Origin: Coriaria nepalensis
Lineage: Eukaryota > Streptophyta > Magnoliopsida > Cucurbitales > Coriariaceae
Length of the DNA: 64,000 nt
Reading direction: 5' to 3'
Assembly (NCBI GenBank): GCA_027186245.1
Contig: CP114498.1
Location: forward strand, 7,137,501 to 7,201,500
Below the pieces are notes generated by a model. That model was given only the letters and a program-made list of their open reading frames with translations, ran no database searches and was not told where the DNA came from. Below, in pieces: positions 46,580 to 59,672 of this stretch; within the stretch, counting starts at the first letter, position 1; each line of letters opens with the position of its first letter. Both the position numbers and the translations under genes were made by a program.

Positions 46580-47230
46580 TTACTTTTTTAGTCCAAGTGT
46601 CGTTTGACTTTTACACATTCATCATCATATAGTCTCTCACCCAGTTTGGATGTGATCTCCAACATGATAGTCAAAACCATTAGATCAATGTTCTTAAGAT
46701 CTAATAATGTTCACCATTTTGAGATTTTGAGATCTCCAAATTTTGGAGATCACCCCCGCCCCATCACTTCTTGGGTAACTTTTTAGAATTTTATAGTTTA
46801 AATGAAACTTTTTAATTCTTATGATCGGATTTAAATAATTGGTGTTAATGCGGCATGCTGACATAGTATCTCATGTTATTAATTGAAATTATTTATTATC
46901 ATTTCATTATTTTTACTTTTTTGTCATATTAATTTATTATTATTTTTCAATTCAAATTTAATATTCTTAAAAAAATAATGGAAAAATAAAATGAAACCCC
47001 ATATGATTTTTTGAAAAAAAATACATATTGAAATAATTCGGTTTTTTTCCGAAAAAAATTGATTGAAACGATCTGATTTATTCGCGAGATATCTAAATTG
47101 AATCAAGTTATCGTGAAAAAAATTCTGATAAGATCGACTCAATTCTTCGCGATGAAAAATTGAATTGATCGATCTGGTTTGTCTTCTTCGTTAAGAAGAC
47201 AAACCATAATCTTGAGAGGAAAAAAAAAAA
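46580..47230 (+). repeat. Dispersed repeat, copy 2 (related to 31.6-32.05 kb)
   Basis: Same order of words as copy 1 ('cttatgatcggattt', 'aattgattgaaacgatc', 'gatcgatctggtttg', 'aagaagacaaacc'), with extra sequence near its left end. It is AT-rich and non-coding. Confidence 0.5.
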
Positions 47231-48990
47231 GGAACATAACTTAATATAGGTTTGTAGAATCGAACTCAGCCATAATTTCGATATAATAGCGTACTTCTTC
47301 TGCCATGGCCACTAAGATCTTGTCCCAAAATTGAAGTACTCTACATTGAAGCTAATAGTTTATTTTAGTTAATTCTTCATCTCCGTTCTCTATCTCTTCA
47401 TTTGAATTTCATCGTCTCATCATCTTCGATTACTCGGAAAAAGAAAAAGAAAAGTCAGTCTATCGTAGATATATTTCATCCAAATATTTATCAAAGCATT
47501 AATGATAAAGATAAAATAAAAGTGTTGAGACAAGATAATATTTTAGAACGACTTTATTACATATTAAGTTGAAAAGATAAATTATGATAATAAGATTTAC
47601 GAACGAGATAAGATATTAATATTTATATAATAGATAATAGATATGGATATTACGAGTATAGAGGAATACTTCTCATAAATAGTCTAATCTAGAAGGGACA
47701 CCATTAATTATATCTATTTTACTGTGATCGTTTCTTTGGGTTACTAGAAGAGGATTGGGAGTTAGACATTTTAATTTCAATTTCCTGCACGCCCGAACCA
47801 AAATTAAGCTCAATTTGTTGTCTCGTTACGAAGATTATTGCATAGAATTGCAATTCTAATACAATTATATATTATTATTTGAGACAACATATTAAAAAGT
47901 GTAAGAGAAGTGGTAGAAGAATTTTGTGTGAAGATTGGGGTGGTCGGAGTGATGCTCTGAGCCGTACCTTTACATGAAACTCAACAGTTCATCTCGTAAT
48001 GCGCTATTTAACGGTGAATCGATAATGTTTTATCATTTCTTTGAGAGCTAAATAAATAGATTGTTTTCCCCACCCTTGGTACTGTTAACAGTAATTATGT
48101 TCAAGAATAGAAGCAACGAACCTACTATTGTAAGAATTTTTGTTTTTTGAAAAGAAGAAAGATTGAGAATAGTGTGTAAGAGGCTCATGACCGAACAAGA
48201 CTTGGTCCAACTTTGATGATCATGGGAAAGATTTTAGTACGTATGAAGAAAATGATGTTTGAAACATTTTCAAAACTCTTTTGATTTATTATCAGTGGAA
48301 TGAAAATAAGTAGAATGGTTAAAATAAGAATGATTAGAATAAGAAAAAAAATAATATATTCCTAAAATTATGTTTAGTTATACGATAATAAACTTTATTG
48401 ATTTCAGGAAAAAAAAGATTTTAATATTTAATTTATGATGAATAAAAATAAAGAATTAATTATTTTTATTAATTAATTTTATATTATTTTATAAATTACC
48501 TTTTAATTTTCCAAAAAGAAAAAAAAAAAATCCCAACATAACAACAACTCTGATTACTACAAGCAATCATGAGTATTACTACAAGCCAGTTTAGTTCGTT
48601 GTATTTATGGAAAAAGGAGATGAGAATGAAGAGGTCTATTTATTAACATGACTGCAGGTTCAATATTGAAAATGAATTGTATGAGAAGGTAAGTTAATTT
48701 AAATCATTAAATCCCCATCAACCTTTTTTAAATCATTAAAAAATGTAGCCCTCTTTACTTCGTCTTATTCCATTTTCTCCCCTCAAAATATCACTATCAT
48801 CGTCGCACCATCATCGTCACTGCTTAGTCCATCAACTCTCTCTCTCTGGTTTCAGATCTAGAAGTCAGAGATCTCTAGATTCGAATTGGAATTCGTTTAG
48901 GACCGACCCAATTATTAGACAGACTAAATCTGCCTAAGGCCACCTAATTTAAAAAGAAAAAAAAAATATTTGATAAAAAGGTAGAAGCCC
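47231..48990. other. AT-rich intergenic DNA
   Basis: No recognised gene or RNA. A short CTCTCTCTCTCTGG run lies near 48838-48850. Confidence 0.4.
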
Positions 48991-49790
48991 AAATTAGAGA
49001 TGTTAAAATGAACCAAATTTTTTAGCTCGGCTCGTAGTCCGGGAAGAAAATCTAGCTTAGCTCGTTTTTGATTTGAGCCCGAGCTTGAACAAATTTTCAA
49101 GTTTACTGGATCAGTCCGGTATATAAGCTCGGTATATAAGTTTAGTTGGGCCTGGTCCGATTGAGCTCGGCCTGATAAATTTTTATTATTATTATTTTTT
49201 GTTTATTTCTTTATTGTAAGGTCTTTTTTTTTTTTCCTAAAGCCGGGAGGTTTTTTTGACAAAACCATTATTTAATAATATGCCATTAATGAAGTCTTTA
49301 TTTGATCAAAAATTTATTTTTCATTTGAGATGTTCTTAGACTCTTAGTTATTTAATAATTAGACAATTTGATTATTTGATAATTTGAGATGCTATTAGGT
49401 ATTTGGTTATAAACTTTGATGATATAATTTGATAATTTTGTTTGGATTGCTTTTTGGAATTCTTATTAATTTGATTTTTTTAGGACTCAAAATCTCAAAT
49501 AATCTCATTTACTTTAATAATAATTTATTATGAATATTTTATTTAAAAAGAGTCGGACTCATTTTAGGCCCGGTAAAGCCCTGTAGAATCCGACCCATTT
49601 TAGGTCCGAATAGGTCTGGGATAAACCTAAAGGGTTTTCCGGACAAAACTCGGATATATATTTTGAAAACGGGTCAAACTCAACCCAACTCATTTTTTTT
49701 CTGGACTCAGCTCGGCCCGACCCTAAATAATAAAAAGCCTTGAAAGGGGCCGGGTCGGGCCCGACCCGTTTTGCATCACGCATGTATTTT
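48991..49790. repeat. Dispersed repeat with AGCTCGG / GGCCCGACCC motifs
   Basis: 'gctcggctcg', 'gagcccgagcttgaac', 'ataagctcggtatataag' (49020-49170) and 'ggcccggtaaagccc', 'gggccgggtcgggcccgacccg' (49575-49770) resemble degenerate ends of common plant non-autonomous DNA transposons. The 90-codon minus frame at 49559-49831 is a by-product. Confidence 0.4.
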
Positions 49791-51303
49791 TCAACTTCGT
49801 ATAATATGTTATGTGATATTTTGGTAGTCAAACAACTTAAAATATACTTATTTCATGTTTTGTAATCATTTTTAAAATATTATCATAATCTTATCATAAA
49901 TTTTAAATTTATAAATAAGATAAATTATATAATCACAATAATATTATAATTATTTGATCATAATTTTTTTAAATTTCAAAATCCATATACTAGCATAAAA
50001 AATATTAGAAAAAGAAGTAAAGAAGAATCTATAAATAAGAACCCCTCCCACCATTTTTTTTTTCATCTCACTATTAGTCTTTACTTTTTCTAATATATAT
50101 TTTGATTTTATATCTCTCATATTTCAACTTTGTATATCTTGATAGAATTTTTATACTTCAAATACTATTACTTTTTAATATGTTGAAAAATTAAGATTGT
50201 AATTATGTCAATGATCTCTATAATTAAAATAAAAATTGACAAATAAAATGAAAAATCACAATAATTTAAAATTTTTTTAATTTAAAAATAAATAATGAAT
50301 TTATTAATCTCGATATAATTCTATTTAATAAAAAAATAACTCCATTATCTAATTTAACTATTCTTAATTTCACTTTTTTATTATATGTCGTACTTCCGTA
50401 ATAGTAAATTTATGAAATTTTTTTTTTTTCAAGTTGTTTGTAGTTAACTTTCCATAAATAAATCTTATTAGTTTAGTATAAAAATGAATATACTTATAAC
50501 CTAATTATATATATAATCTCCCATGCAAAAGTACGTAGTAGAAAAATTAGTTTTGTTAGAAGGCTCCACTCAGTCCACTCTATATTTTTTCTTGCATAAG
50601 GACTAAAACATCAATGGGATCGTTGTCTTCGCACAATGTGCGGGGAATGAAACCATAGTTATGAGGATAGACAACCGATTTTTTGTCACCATATTATTTA
50701 CATATTGCTATTTCATCTAATTTCGCCCATTACTAGTAACTTACATCAATTTTGAACTATTCAAAGAGCTTTCTAGAGATCTATATGAGTATGATTGTAA
50801 CTTGTAAGAAAATCGGTTGTAGCTAGCAAGGTGTTGTTCTAACATGTCCTAAAGCTACGGGTAATGGGTGACCATATAATGTAATAGCTAGCTAGTAAAA
50901 AGACTATCTCTTCCTATTTTGTCAGCTTCTTTATAAAATTCATCACTTTCTATATTCTAATATTACTATAAAATAAAATAAAATAAAATAATACCATTAT
51001 CCTATTTATTGTTCGAAAATTTATTCCAGCATAGTTAGTTAATAAGATGAGTAAAAAAAAAAAAAACCCTTTATTTATTAAGAAACTTAACATATCTCCT
51101 TTGAGGAAGTAGAAAATTTCCAACTTTTTCTCTGAAACACATTAGCTATACAGAAACAGGGTCACAACTCTCAATACACAAGGCTCTAAATAGACCCCCA
51201 CAAGATTACAATACCTAGTGGAAACAAATTTCTTAGTTCTCTGATTGGAATGAACTTCTTTCCCCCTTTTGCATAAGACTATGATCAGCATATGTATTAT
51301 ATG
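49791..51303. other. AT-rich intergenic DNA
   Basis: Includes words that recur, inverted, in the 31.0-31.4-kb region ('attaataaatttatt', 'attagaaagtaatagtattgaa' versus 'ttcaaatactattacttttta'). The 3' untranslated region of the kinase gene probably lies just below 51304. Confidence 0.4.
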
Positions 51304-53868
51304 TCACTTAATATGAATCGAATCGGGTGACATAGAAATCATCTGGAGAAGGCTAGAATTCGAAAAGGTTTCTTCTAAAGCCGGCCTTCTTTTGTTTCCT
51401 CCATGATCAGTACTCTCTTTCGTAATATGTATAAGTTCCCTCGCCACGTCAACCATCCCGAGCTTCTCGTCCGCACCAAACAGCAAGCACCTCGTTGCCA
51501 GGTCAGCAACTACTTCTATCTGCTCCCGTCGAAAAGGAAGTTGCTCATGGTAGTACAGAAGTGGGTCAACAATTTCCTCTATCTTTTCGCTCCTTACTTT
51601 TTGGAGTGCTATCATTGGAAGGTCCAAACTATTCGAGCCCGAGATGATTTCGAGAAGCACTACCCCAAAATCATAGATATCGTTTTTATGCAAAGGTGAA
51701 TGAGATATCATTCCGAACCCGGAGAGTTTAACGGAAAATTCGTTGGTTAAGAAAACGTAACTGGATTTGAGATTCCGGTGAAAAATTGGAGGAGATATCT
51801 CATACTGAAGGTATGCAAGGAGACTCGCAATTTCCACAGCTATATTTAACCTTCTATACCAATCCAGATTGGTCTTCTCCTTGTGGAAATGTAAATGCTC
51901 CTCAAGGGTGCCGTTTTCGGGATATTCATAGACAACCAGTGGGGTATAACCGGAAACTATGCAACATCCGAGAAGGCGAGCGATGTTCTGGTGAGAAACG
52001 AAGGATAGAATGTCGATATGAGAAAGGATGTTGATTATAAGATCGCCTCCATTTTGATCACAATGTACCTTGTGGACCGCTACATGCGATCCTTCATCTA
52101 GAAAACCTGTATAGATTTTACCATTTCGACCTTCTGAAAGCTTCTGAGTTTCTCCGAATCCACTTGTGGCTTCTTCTAGCTCGTGGTAAGTGAAAAATCG
52201 GGTCCTTGAAGGTTCTTGGAATGAGTTTGTGACGTGAAATTGGGTGTGAGAGTCTAATGTGTTGGATTTATCCGGCCGTCTTAGCGCGAAAAGAAGCACG
52301 GCTAGAGAAACAAGGACCGAAAACGGAGCAAGAATACCTGCATTTTTAATTATAAGATTATGATTGCAGCCGAACCGAACTAATCCTTAATTCAAAGAAT
52401 TTCTATTTAAAACATGTCATATTTCTAGAAAAATACTTATATAGATTTATCATAAATGATCTGTGAATCAGATTCAATTATAATTAATTATAAACTCTCG
52501 TATTTTTAAATATATGGGACATTTTCATCAATACAATTCCTCTCAAATCCACTTGGCACCCTCTATTAGCCAAAAAATTTGTGGACCATGGTCATATAGG
52601 AATTACTCGATCTATGAAGCTTACAAAAACTACATATGATATGTTGTGGGGTTACTACATACCAACAATGATCATGAGTTTTCTTTGACTATGTTGTTTG
52701 TTCCGGCAATCACTGCCGTATACTTCCCGTCCATCCTTAATGCAAGCTATCAAAAGACATAAAAAATTCAAAACTAGCATTTCAGTTAAACTTGTGGAAA
52801 TTTAAGTTATAACTCAAAATCAATTAACGAGTGAAATTATTTATATATTGACCCAAATCCTCTCACTTTCCAAAAAACACACTAATCATCTAAACTATTT
52901 AGAACATGGTACTCACATTGCAAGCATCCAACTCCATGGACAAAGCCATCACCCACAAACCCATCTCGACACAAACACCTGATCCCTGTTTCAACCACAC
53001 TAGCATTAACAACATCCGCATTGCCATCACAAATCCCCTTACTACTGCCACCACCACCACTACTATTCCACAAGTTTCTCGGAACAGCCCATTCCAACTT
53101 CACTCCCCTCTTTCCCGAATTCGACCCCTTGGGAACGACCCAACTCGAGAATCCCCTGCACCCAAACTTCCCAAACACCTCAAAACCATTTCCCACTTGC
53201 CAAACACTGTGATCCGAAAGCGGATAACAACAAGCCGGAGAATCTCCACCACCTCCACTACCATGCCCATCACAACCAGGCAAATCATTAGTCTCACAAT
53301 CAGCTTTACACAATGAAGAATCCTCACAATCATATAAACCGATCACGTTTTCGCTTGATATGCCAAAGTAGGAGCTTCCTGCTAGAAGATCAAATGACTT
53401 TAAATCATTGTAGGTTTTACATGAAGAAGGAGAAGAAAAAGAAGACGGGCCCTGAAAGTCGAGTAATAGACCGTCCGGGAAGAACTCGAGCACACGGTAG
53501 GTTCGTGAGGAGATGGTGAGGAAAGGGTAGGTGGAGTTGAAGCATGAGAGGTGGAAGGCATTAGAGAGGGACCCACAAGAAGTGTTTATATGGAATGGGA
53601 ATGGGATTTGGAGCTTCCCACATCTGTCATTACATGGGTTTGGAAATGAAGAGGGTTGCTGTAGTTGCAACTGTTGTTGTTCTTGTTGTTGATAAAGAGA
53701 GAGAGGGGAAATGAAGAGAGGGAAGAGGAAGTAAAACAGTGTAGGTATCATTTGAAATGTGAGTAGACTAGAAAAAAGGCAGTAGAGTGTTACTGAATAA
53801 AAAAAAGGTGGAGGTCGAGAGGGCATGTTAAGTATAATCAATGGAGGTTTTAAGAATGTTTTTGGCAT
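51304..53868 (-). CDS. WAK-like receptor pseudokinase (homolog of probably inactive kinase At2g46850)
   Basis: Minus-strand exons are 53868-52917, 52746-52663 and 52337-51304, in phase, giving 689 residues if the first Met is used. Met 40 (53751) would give a cleaner signal peptide (MIPTLFYFLFPLFISPLSL). The ectodomain is a Cys-rich galacturonan-binding WAK type (CNDRCGKLQIPFPFHINTSC, ACCYPLSDHSVWQ, CLCRDGFVGDG). A transmembrane helix follows at about residues 341-364. The kinase domain is degenerate. The glycine loop reads SEGRNGKIYTG, and VAVHKV has His 434 at the usual lysine. HRN replaces HRD (Asn 534), SGFG replaces DFG (Gly 552), and the activation segment with APE is almost absent before NDIYDFGVVLLEI. 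It should be catalytically dead, acting as a scaffold or decoy if expressed. It lies between the NGATHA and LHY/CCA1 genes, as in Arabidopsis. Confidence 0.88.
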
Positions 53869-55227
53869 TGTCAGAGGGAGAAAGATGAAGAAGATGCAGA
53901 CGTGGCAAGATCAGGGATGTTCTTGAAGTGGGGGAAGTGATATGGGAAGTTTGAGGAGGAGGGGTAGACTAATGGTCTGCGAAATGGGCTACAAATTCGT
54001 ACGTTTAAAATAAGAAAATATTGGATGGGATTGCATGAAAATTGTAATTTTGTAAGCATAGGGAAATGACTCAAGGGGATTTATTTGGGCTAAAAATTAT
54101 TGTTTTAGCCTCTTTGATTTTAGATATTTTCTATTTTTTCCCCTATATTTTTTATTCGATCAAATTGATCCTTAAAATTTTATTTTCTATACTATGTTTG
54201 ATTTCGTGGGGTGAAAAAATGAAATTAAAAAGAAAATCTTTATCTTTCCTAAACAACCATAGACCGTTTTTGTCCTCCAAAGCAGCCTCTAGCTACTGTG
54301 CTCCGATATCCAGCTCAATCTCTCTCTTCCTCTCTAATCAGATCTAGTTAGAAACAGATATCATCGGTGAGAAAGGTCTGAATATAGACCAATGTGAAAT
54401 TATGATTGTTTAGAGAAGAAGGGAAAAAAATATCAAAGAAATAAATAAAAAGTTTAGGAGAATCCCCTCTTTTTTTTCTTTTTTTTTTTTTAATATTTTC
54501 TTTTTCGTTTTTTACTTTACGGACTAAAATATGACAAAAACGAAAGTTTAAGTATTCATTTGATCTAAATTATAAGAATAAGAAGAAAATAAGAAAAATG
54601 CGAAAGTATTACGACTTTAGCAAGCAAGAATTAAGCCAGTTTATTTATCTGTGTATGGAGATTTGTATCATATTATTATATATAGCACACAAAAAGTTAA
54701 TTAATTAATGAAAGATATATATATATATATATATTGTTTGAGAATTACGGAATATCAGATCTGTAATCTCAATCTATTGTGTCATTATATTTTTCGTGTT
54801 ACATTTCTTTAATTGGCAGTATATTTGGGAAACTTAGAACAAATGATATTTGGTGTTACTTGTCGGATTCCTTTTGGCCCTTATACTCATTTCATTTTGC
54901 ATTCTTGGGTTCGTCCTACTTTGTCTCATCTTGACCTCATATTAGTTTGAAGATCTTTCCAAGTTGCTACTTCAATTTTATTATATGCTTTGTTACTTTG
55001 AGTGGCTTCATCAATGTATACAATATTGGATGAATTGAAAATGTATACATCCATCCCTAATGAATCGTTGTCCATAACTTATGCTTTCGAATCACGGCTC
55101 ATTAGATTACTCGAGGAGCAAAAATATTAGTTAAATTAAAAAACAGATGAGGGAAATATAAATTACAAAGTAAGAAAAAGGGAGTACTTTTTGTACCTGC
55201 TATATGCAAAATTTTCGGAGCCGTTGG
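53869..55227. other. Intergenic DNA between the pseudokinase and the LHY/CCA1 gene
   Basis: The first ~200 bases should hold the kinase promoter and leader. Poly-T/AT-rich sequence follows, with an AT run at about 54717-54733. The last 100-200 bases are probably the 3' untranslated region of the clock gene. No other gene is recognised. Confidence 0.45.
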
Positions 55228-55598
55228 TCAAATAGAGGAGGCCTCCGCTCCCAAACATATTCTCTTCGGACCTTTAACTTCGCTATGTCTGCTAGGATTT
55301 GCCACCCGATTTTCTTTAGCCTCTACCGAACATCTTTTGTAAGGTTTAAATCCTGTTCGATGAAATATATCAAGCTTTCTAGGTTCTGCTCCTATTGTCG
55401 ATAACCCCTCCTGTCCATTCTTGTCGCCTTTTCGAAAGCCTTGATTACTAGTAGATGCCTTGCTATGGAGATCTAAAAGTGATAACTCACCCTCTTTCTT
55501 ACTTGTAGTAAGCTTATCTTCTCCATCATCTGGAGGTGAAAAGCTTTGTGGCAATACCTCCTTGGAAAAGAGTGCTTGAAAGGCCAACCTCCCCTGAC

Positions 55599-55635
<37 letters not shown>

Positions 55636-58600
55636 CTACAAAAGCAAGCAGTAATAGATATAACGTAGCAGACTAAATAAACAGTTTTATAAGTACCTCT
55701 TCGGAGACTGCTTTCCAAGAATCACTTGTGCTGTTAACATAAGCACTTCTGCTAAAGCAGTTACTAGAGTCAGTACCACTCGAATGGTTCATTTTAGATG
55801 GCGTGTTTGAAGCACAAGATGAATGACCAACCAGTTTTCGACTATTTACTCTGTTTGAATCATATGGTTCAGTAACTGCTGTGACTTTTTCAAGATCACC
55901 CGGCTTTGACCTAAAATTTGATAATGATGGATTTAAATGTTGAGCTTGCAAAGATTCTGAATGTTCTAGGTCAGATTCTTCATCTTTCAGAGCGGCATTT
56001 TGGAGAGAACTCTCTACTCTAAATGTTTTGGCTTCTGATTCTGGATTGGTATCTTTTTGTGGAGCTGGAGAAGAAAATGCAGGAGAGCAGGTAAAAGCAG
56101 TGTGAAAAGGAGGAGCACAGAAGGGTAGCATTCCATGGGTGGCCCACCATGCAGTTGCAGCTGCTACAGTGGCAGCAGCAATATCTGCAGTACTTGGAGT
56201 GGAGTTCATATTTCTAGTCTCCCCATTTCCAAACGGCCAAGATGTAGCAGCAAAGGTTGCTGCCGAATGAGATGCAGGGTTTTGTTGCAGAGTAGACAGA
56301 ATGAGGTTTGAAAATGAGGCCGGCATATGAAGCAATGATCTATTGTCTTCTCTATTGTCTTCTTGATTATGGCACAAAGGGGTGAAGGCATGTTGAAAAG
56401 CAAGAATTGAGTGATGAAAGGAAGAATTCGGCAAATTATTATGGTGTCCTTGAACCTCTCCTTTTGGGTGAAACATGGAGCCCTGTGAATTATTTTGGGT
56501 ACAAGCTTCTAAACTTCCCTCTAGAACATGTACAGGGATATGCCCTGGAAAATTCAGGTTGGCTTGCATATCATTCCTTTGCATTAGACAATGGGAATTA
56601 TCCTTCGTCTCATCTTCGTGTAAGTTGTCAGGAGAAGCATTAGATTTCTCAAATTTTGGGACTTTATTCATGTTATTATCTTGAAGCAGCTCTTTAGCAT
56701 CAACAATTATCAAATTCTTGCTTTCAATGACTTCATCATTAACTGTAGCTTCTTTCACTGAAGGCACAAACTCCACAAAAGCACCTGAGGTTCCAAATAT
56801 AGCTCGTGTTGGTCTGGGATTCGTGTTTACAGAGGAAACGGAGGAACAATAAGCTTCTTCACTTTGTTGAGTAAATACTTCTGAGAAACTATCAGTCTTA
56901 TCTTCCTTCTCATTTGTTCTCCTCTCTTTTTCGATAGGACCCTATTATAAAGGCAGAACAAGTAATTAATATAACTATAAAAGAGAGAGAAATAACATAT
57001 TGACTGAAAATATCAAATTGACCTCAGGAAGTGGCTCTTTGTCCAAGTCAAGTAGCAGTTTACTTTGCAATGATGCGGTAGGTGTAACAAGATTTCCATC
57101 CTTTCCTTTATCGTTTAGTGTGGGAGAACCCACACTGGTCTTTCGAGGATAAGGATTGTTAAGCTTCCTTTTAGGCCGTGGAGGGGGAATGTCTATTTCA
57201 AGAGCTTGTCCTTTTGGACCCCCTTTAACATGAGCCTCCTTCTCAAACTGAAACAAAATTTTTTTGTTAGAAATAAGTTTTCAAGAAACATAAATAATCA
57301 AGGCATCTAAAGCACTTTTTCCACATAACTAGTCTTATACAATCAGGTATGACAGGAATTTAAATTGTAAAGTATAAAATATCCAAAACATAACTACAGA
57401 AAAACTATTTATTATAGCTTGAATGCAATGCCAAACACCATTTGAATCAAGTTAGAAGAAGAAACAAATGATCACCTTGCTGCTAGGCCTAGAAGATTTG
57501 ATATGAGCATATAGGCACCTGAGCCTCTTAGAGAGTAATGTGAATGAAATCACAAAATGATTGACTGCAGGCCATGCCACAAAAAGCATAGATTAAGCCA
57601 ATACCTTAAACATCAATGGCATAGATAAAAAATAGTGTGAGCAGATCCATCGATGACACCTATCTTTTGCCCTGCGCAGGGATGCCTAGACTCAAAAGCC
57701 AACTAATCACTTGTAAGAAGTGAAACACCGCACAACTACCCCAAGGTGGCTAGTCCCATGGATTTATTAATCGTGACACAGGAACTGATGTTAGTGATGT
57801 CACCTTCCAATTTTCATCCTTTTTCAGACCAACCCTTTGGGTCATATTTGTCAAATTTTGCACAGTAGGTAAGAGTATCTGCTAATTAAGTAGTTCAATA
57901 TCATAGTCTTGGGGATTGAATCCAAGTTATAGCACAACTGTTGTTCTCTCTTAGAGAAAGTATTGCCAATAATAGCTACGTCAAGCCTCCAATTTACCAT
58001 GATAAAACCTTGAATTGGCTCTCCCATATCCTCATCTAATATTCCTCGACATTTCAATGTCCATTAGTCTGTGCTTCTAACAAGTTTCCAGAACACACAA
58101 CTGGAACAAAGACCGGAAAATTTAGGACCATAAATTATGACTTTGTAGAACAATACAACTAATATAGTCTTTGACTAGACTTGTCAAATTGGTAAACTCT
58201 TTTAATCTTATACTGTTTTTCATCGAAACAAGGTGCGTAGGTGTCATTAAGATCATCCAAAGATTTGTCTTTAACTACTTCTATTTCACATCTGAAAAAA
58301 ATTCATACAATAGTCTTCTTTTGCAACACACAAACCCACCACCAAATATAGATACGTGGCAACGTAGGTGTATATATGTGCATAATTTCCAGAAGATATG
58401 AGACTGATCTTAAACTCATTCTACACACTGCCCCTTCAACTTTCCAATAAATAAGAGCAAGAAAGGGTTCTAAAGTTTCCACATAACTAGTTCTTGCAAG
58501 AGATTCAGCCATTCAGGTTATAGATTTTGTTCGCTTAAATGATGCGAGGCAAATAGAACAAAAGTTGACTCACAAAACTCATTTGGTACCTTGGCTTCCA

Positions 58601-59672
58601 AACCATACTGAATTCATAGCCTTCCACCACTTACATTCTCTTAGTTTCCCAGTGAAACGTACAAGCATCATATATCATCTGTCACTATTTTACCATGAAC
58701 TATGTAAATTCCTTTCTGAAATATGAATGGTTCTAACTTCTTTTGCTATTTAATCAACATCTACTGCCAGGATATCATATATTTAAAGAGAAATATGGGC
58801 CCATAATTCATATATAAGACATGGAGAGACTAAGAGTATTTAGCAGCAGGACATGACATCTTCCTCGAGAACAGGAGGTATCTGTTGTAAGGAAATTCCC
58901 ATACCATATATTAAAAAGGCGCATTTTCCAAATTGCAGGAATGGTCATTTTACATAACAAGAAAATCTGAAAATACAGCAGCAGAACCTCAAGGACTGAA
59001 CAGTCTGAGATACCACAAAAATAAATAGCAGGATGGCAAGAATGTTTTCTATAACATATCTAGGAATATAGGCCAAAGGATCAACACCATACCATATAAG
59101 CAACAAGCAAATTTGAAGATAAAAATAAGCATTAAAAAAAGTTCAAATTGACCTTTGAAAAGAACTTCTGTGCATGACTTCTTATCTGGACTGCAGTTTT
59201 TGTTCTAATGTGTTCTGTAAACCACACAAAAAAGAACTCATATTAAGGAAAATAAATATGCACAAAGGGAAGAATTTAACAGAACATTCCGCTGTTCAGA
59301 TTGCACAAATTTGCACCATAAGGTCCATATCGCTCTAAAGACAATATCTATCCTTATAACAAATAAATAGAGAATGAAGAAACTGTAAGGGATAAAGTAT
59401 AACCTTCTATCCGCCGCCAAGCCCGACCATAGAGCTTAATGGCCTCTAAAAACCTATCGTGTTCCTCCTCGGTCCACCGCTCTCGTTGCTTGGTAATTGT
59501 ATAGGGCTTCCTAGCCTATAATCCACAGCAATATTATACCTTAACTGTATACTATCTCAAATAGACTTTCGATTTGTCCAGAGATAAATCAGATTAAAAA
59601 AAGAAACCAAATGCTTATGGCTATTATCATCACCTTTATAACCAACTCTTCTCCACAGGAATATACGTCCAT
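55228..59672 (-). CDS. LHY/CCA1-like: LHY/CCA1-type single-MYB circadian clock transcription factor
   Basis: Minus-strand coding exons are 59672-59634, 59515-59404, 59214-59153, 57247-57023, 56941-55697 and 55593-55228, all GT...AG and in phase, giving 682 residues. The MYB domain (about residues 24-71) contains [20 protein letters not shown] and [18 protein letters not shown], including the SHAQKFF hallmark. It is followed by the LHY/CCA1 motifs [12 protein letters not shown] and NPYPRK. Internal conserved blocks are [20 protein letters not shown] and [30 protein letters not shown], with [13 protein letters not shown] at the C-terminus. The family is a morning-phased repressor of evening genes, binding the evening element. 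Residues 47 and 54 are Arg where Gln and Gly/Ala are usual. Intron 59152-57248 (1905 bp) directly follows the MYB exons. At least one non-coding 5' exon is likely. Confidence 0.94.
57248..59152 (-). other. Long 1.9-kb intron of the LHY/CCA1-like gene
   Basis: It separates the SHAQKFF exon from the PPPRPKRK exon. The sequence around 57650-57800 is less AT-rich than the rest and may be a small inserted repeat. No coding content is recognised. Read-through from exon three meets a stop within a few codons. Confidence 0.8.

Noticed and set aside
52906..53519. Plus-strand ORFs opposite the receptor pseudokinase ectodomain
   Set aside because: Antisense shadows of a well-supported exon with signal peptide, Cys pattern and matching splice sites.
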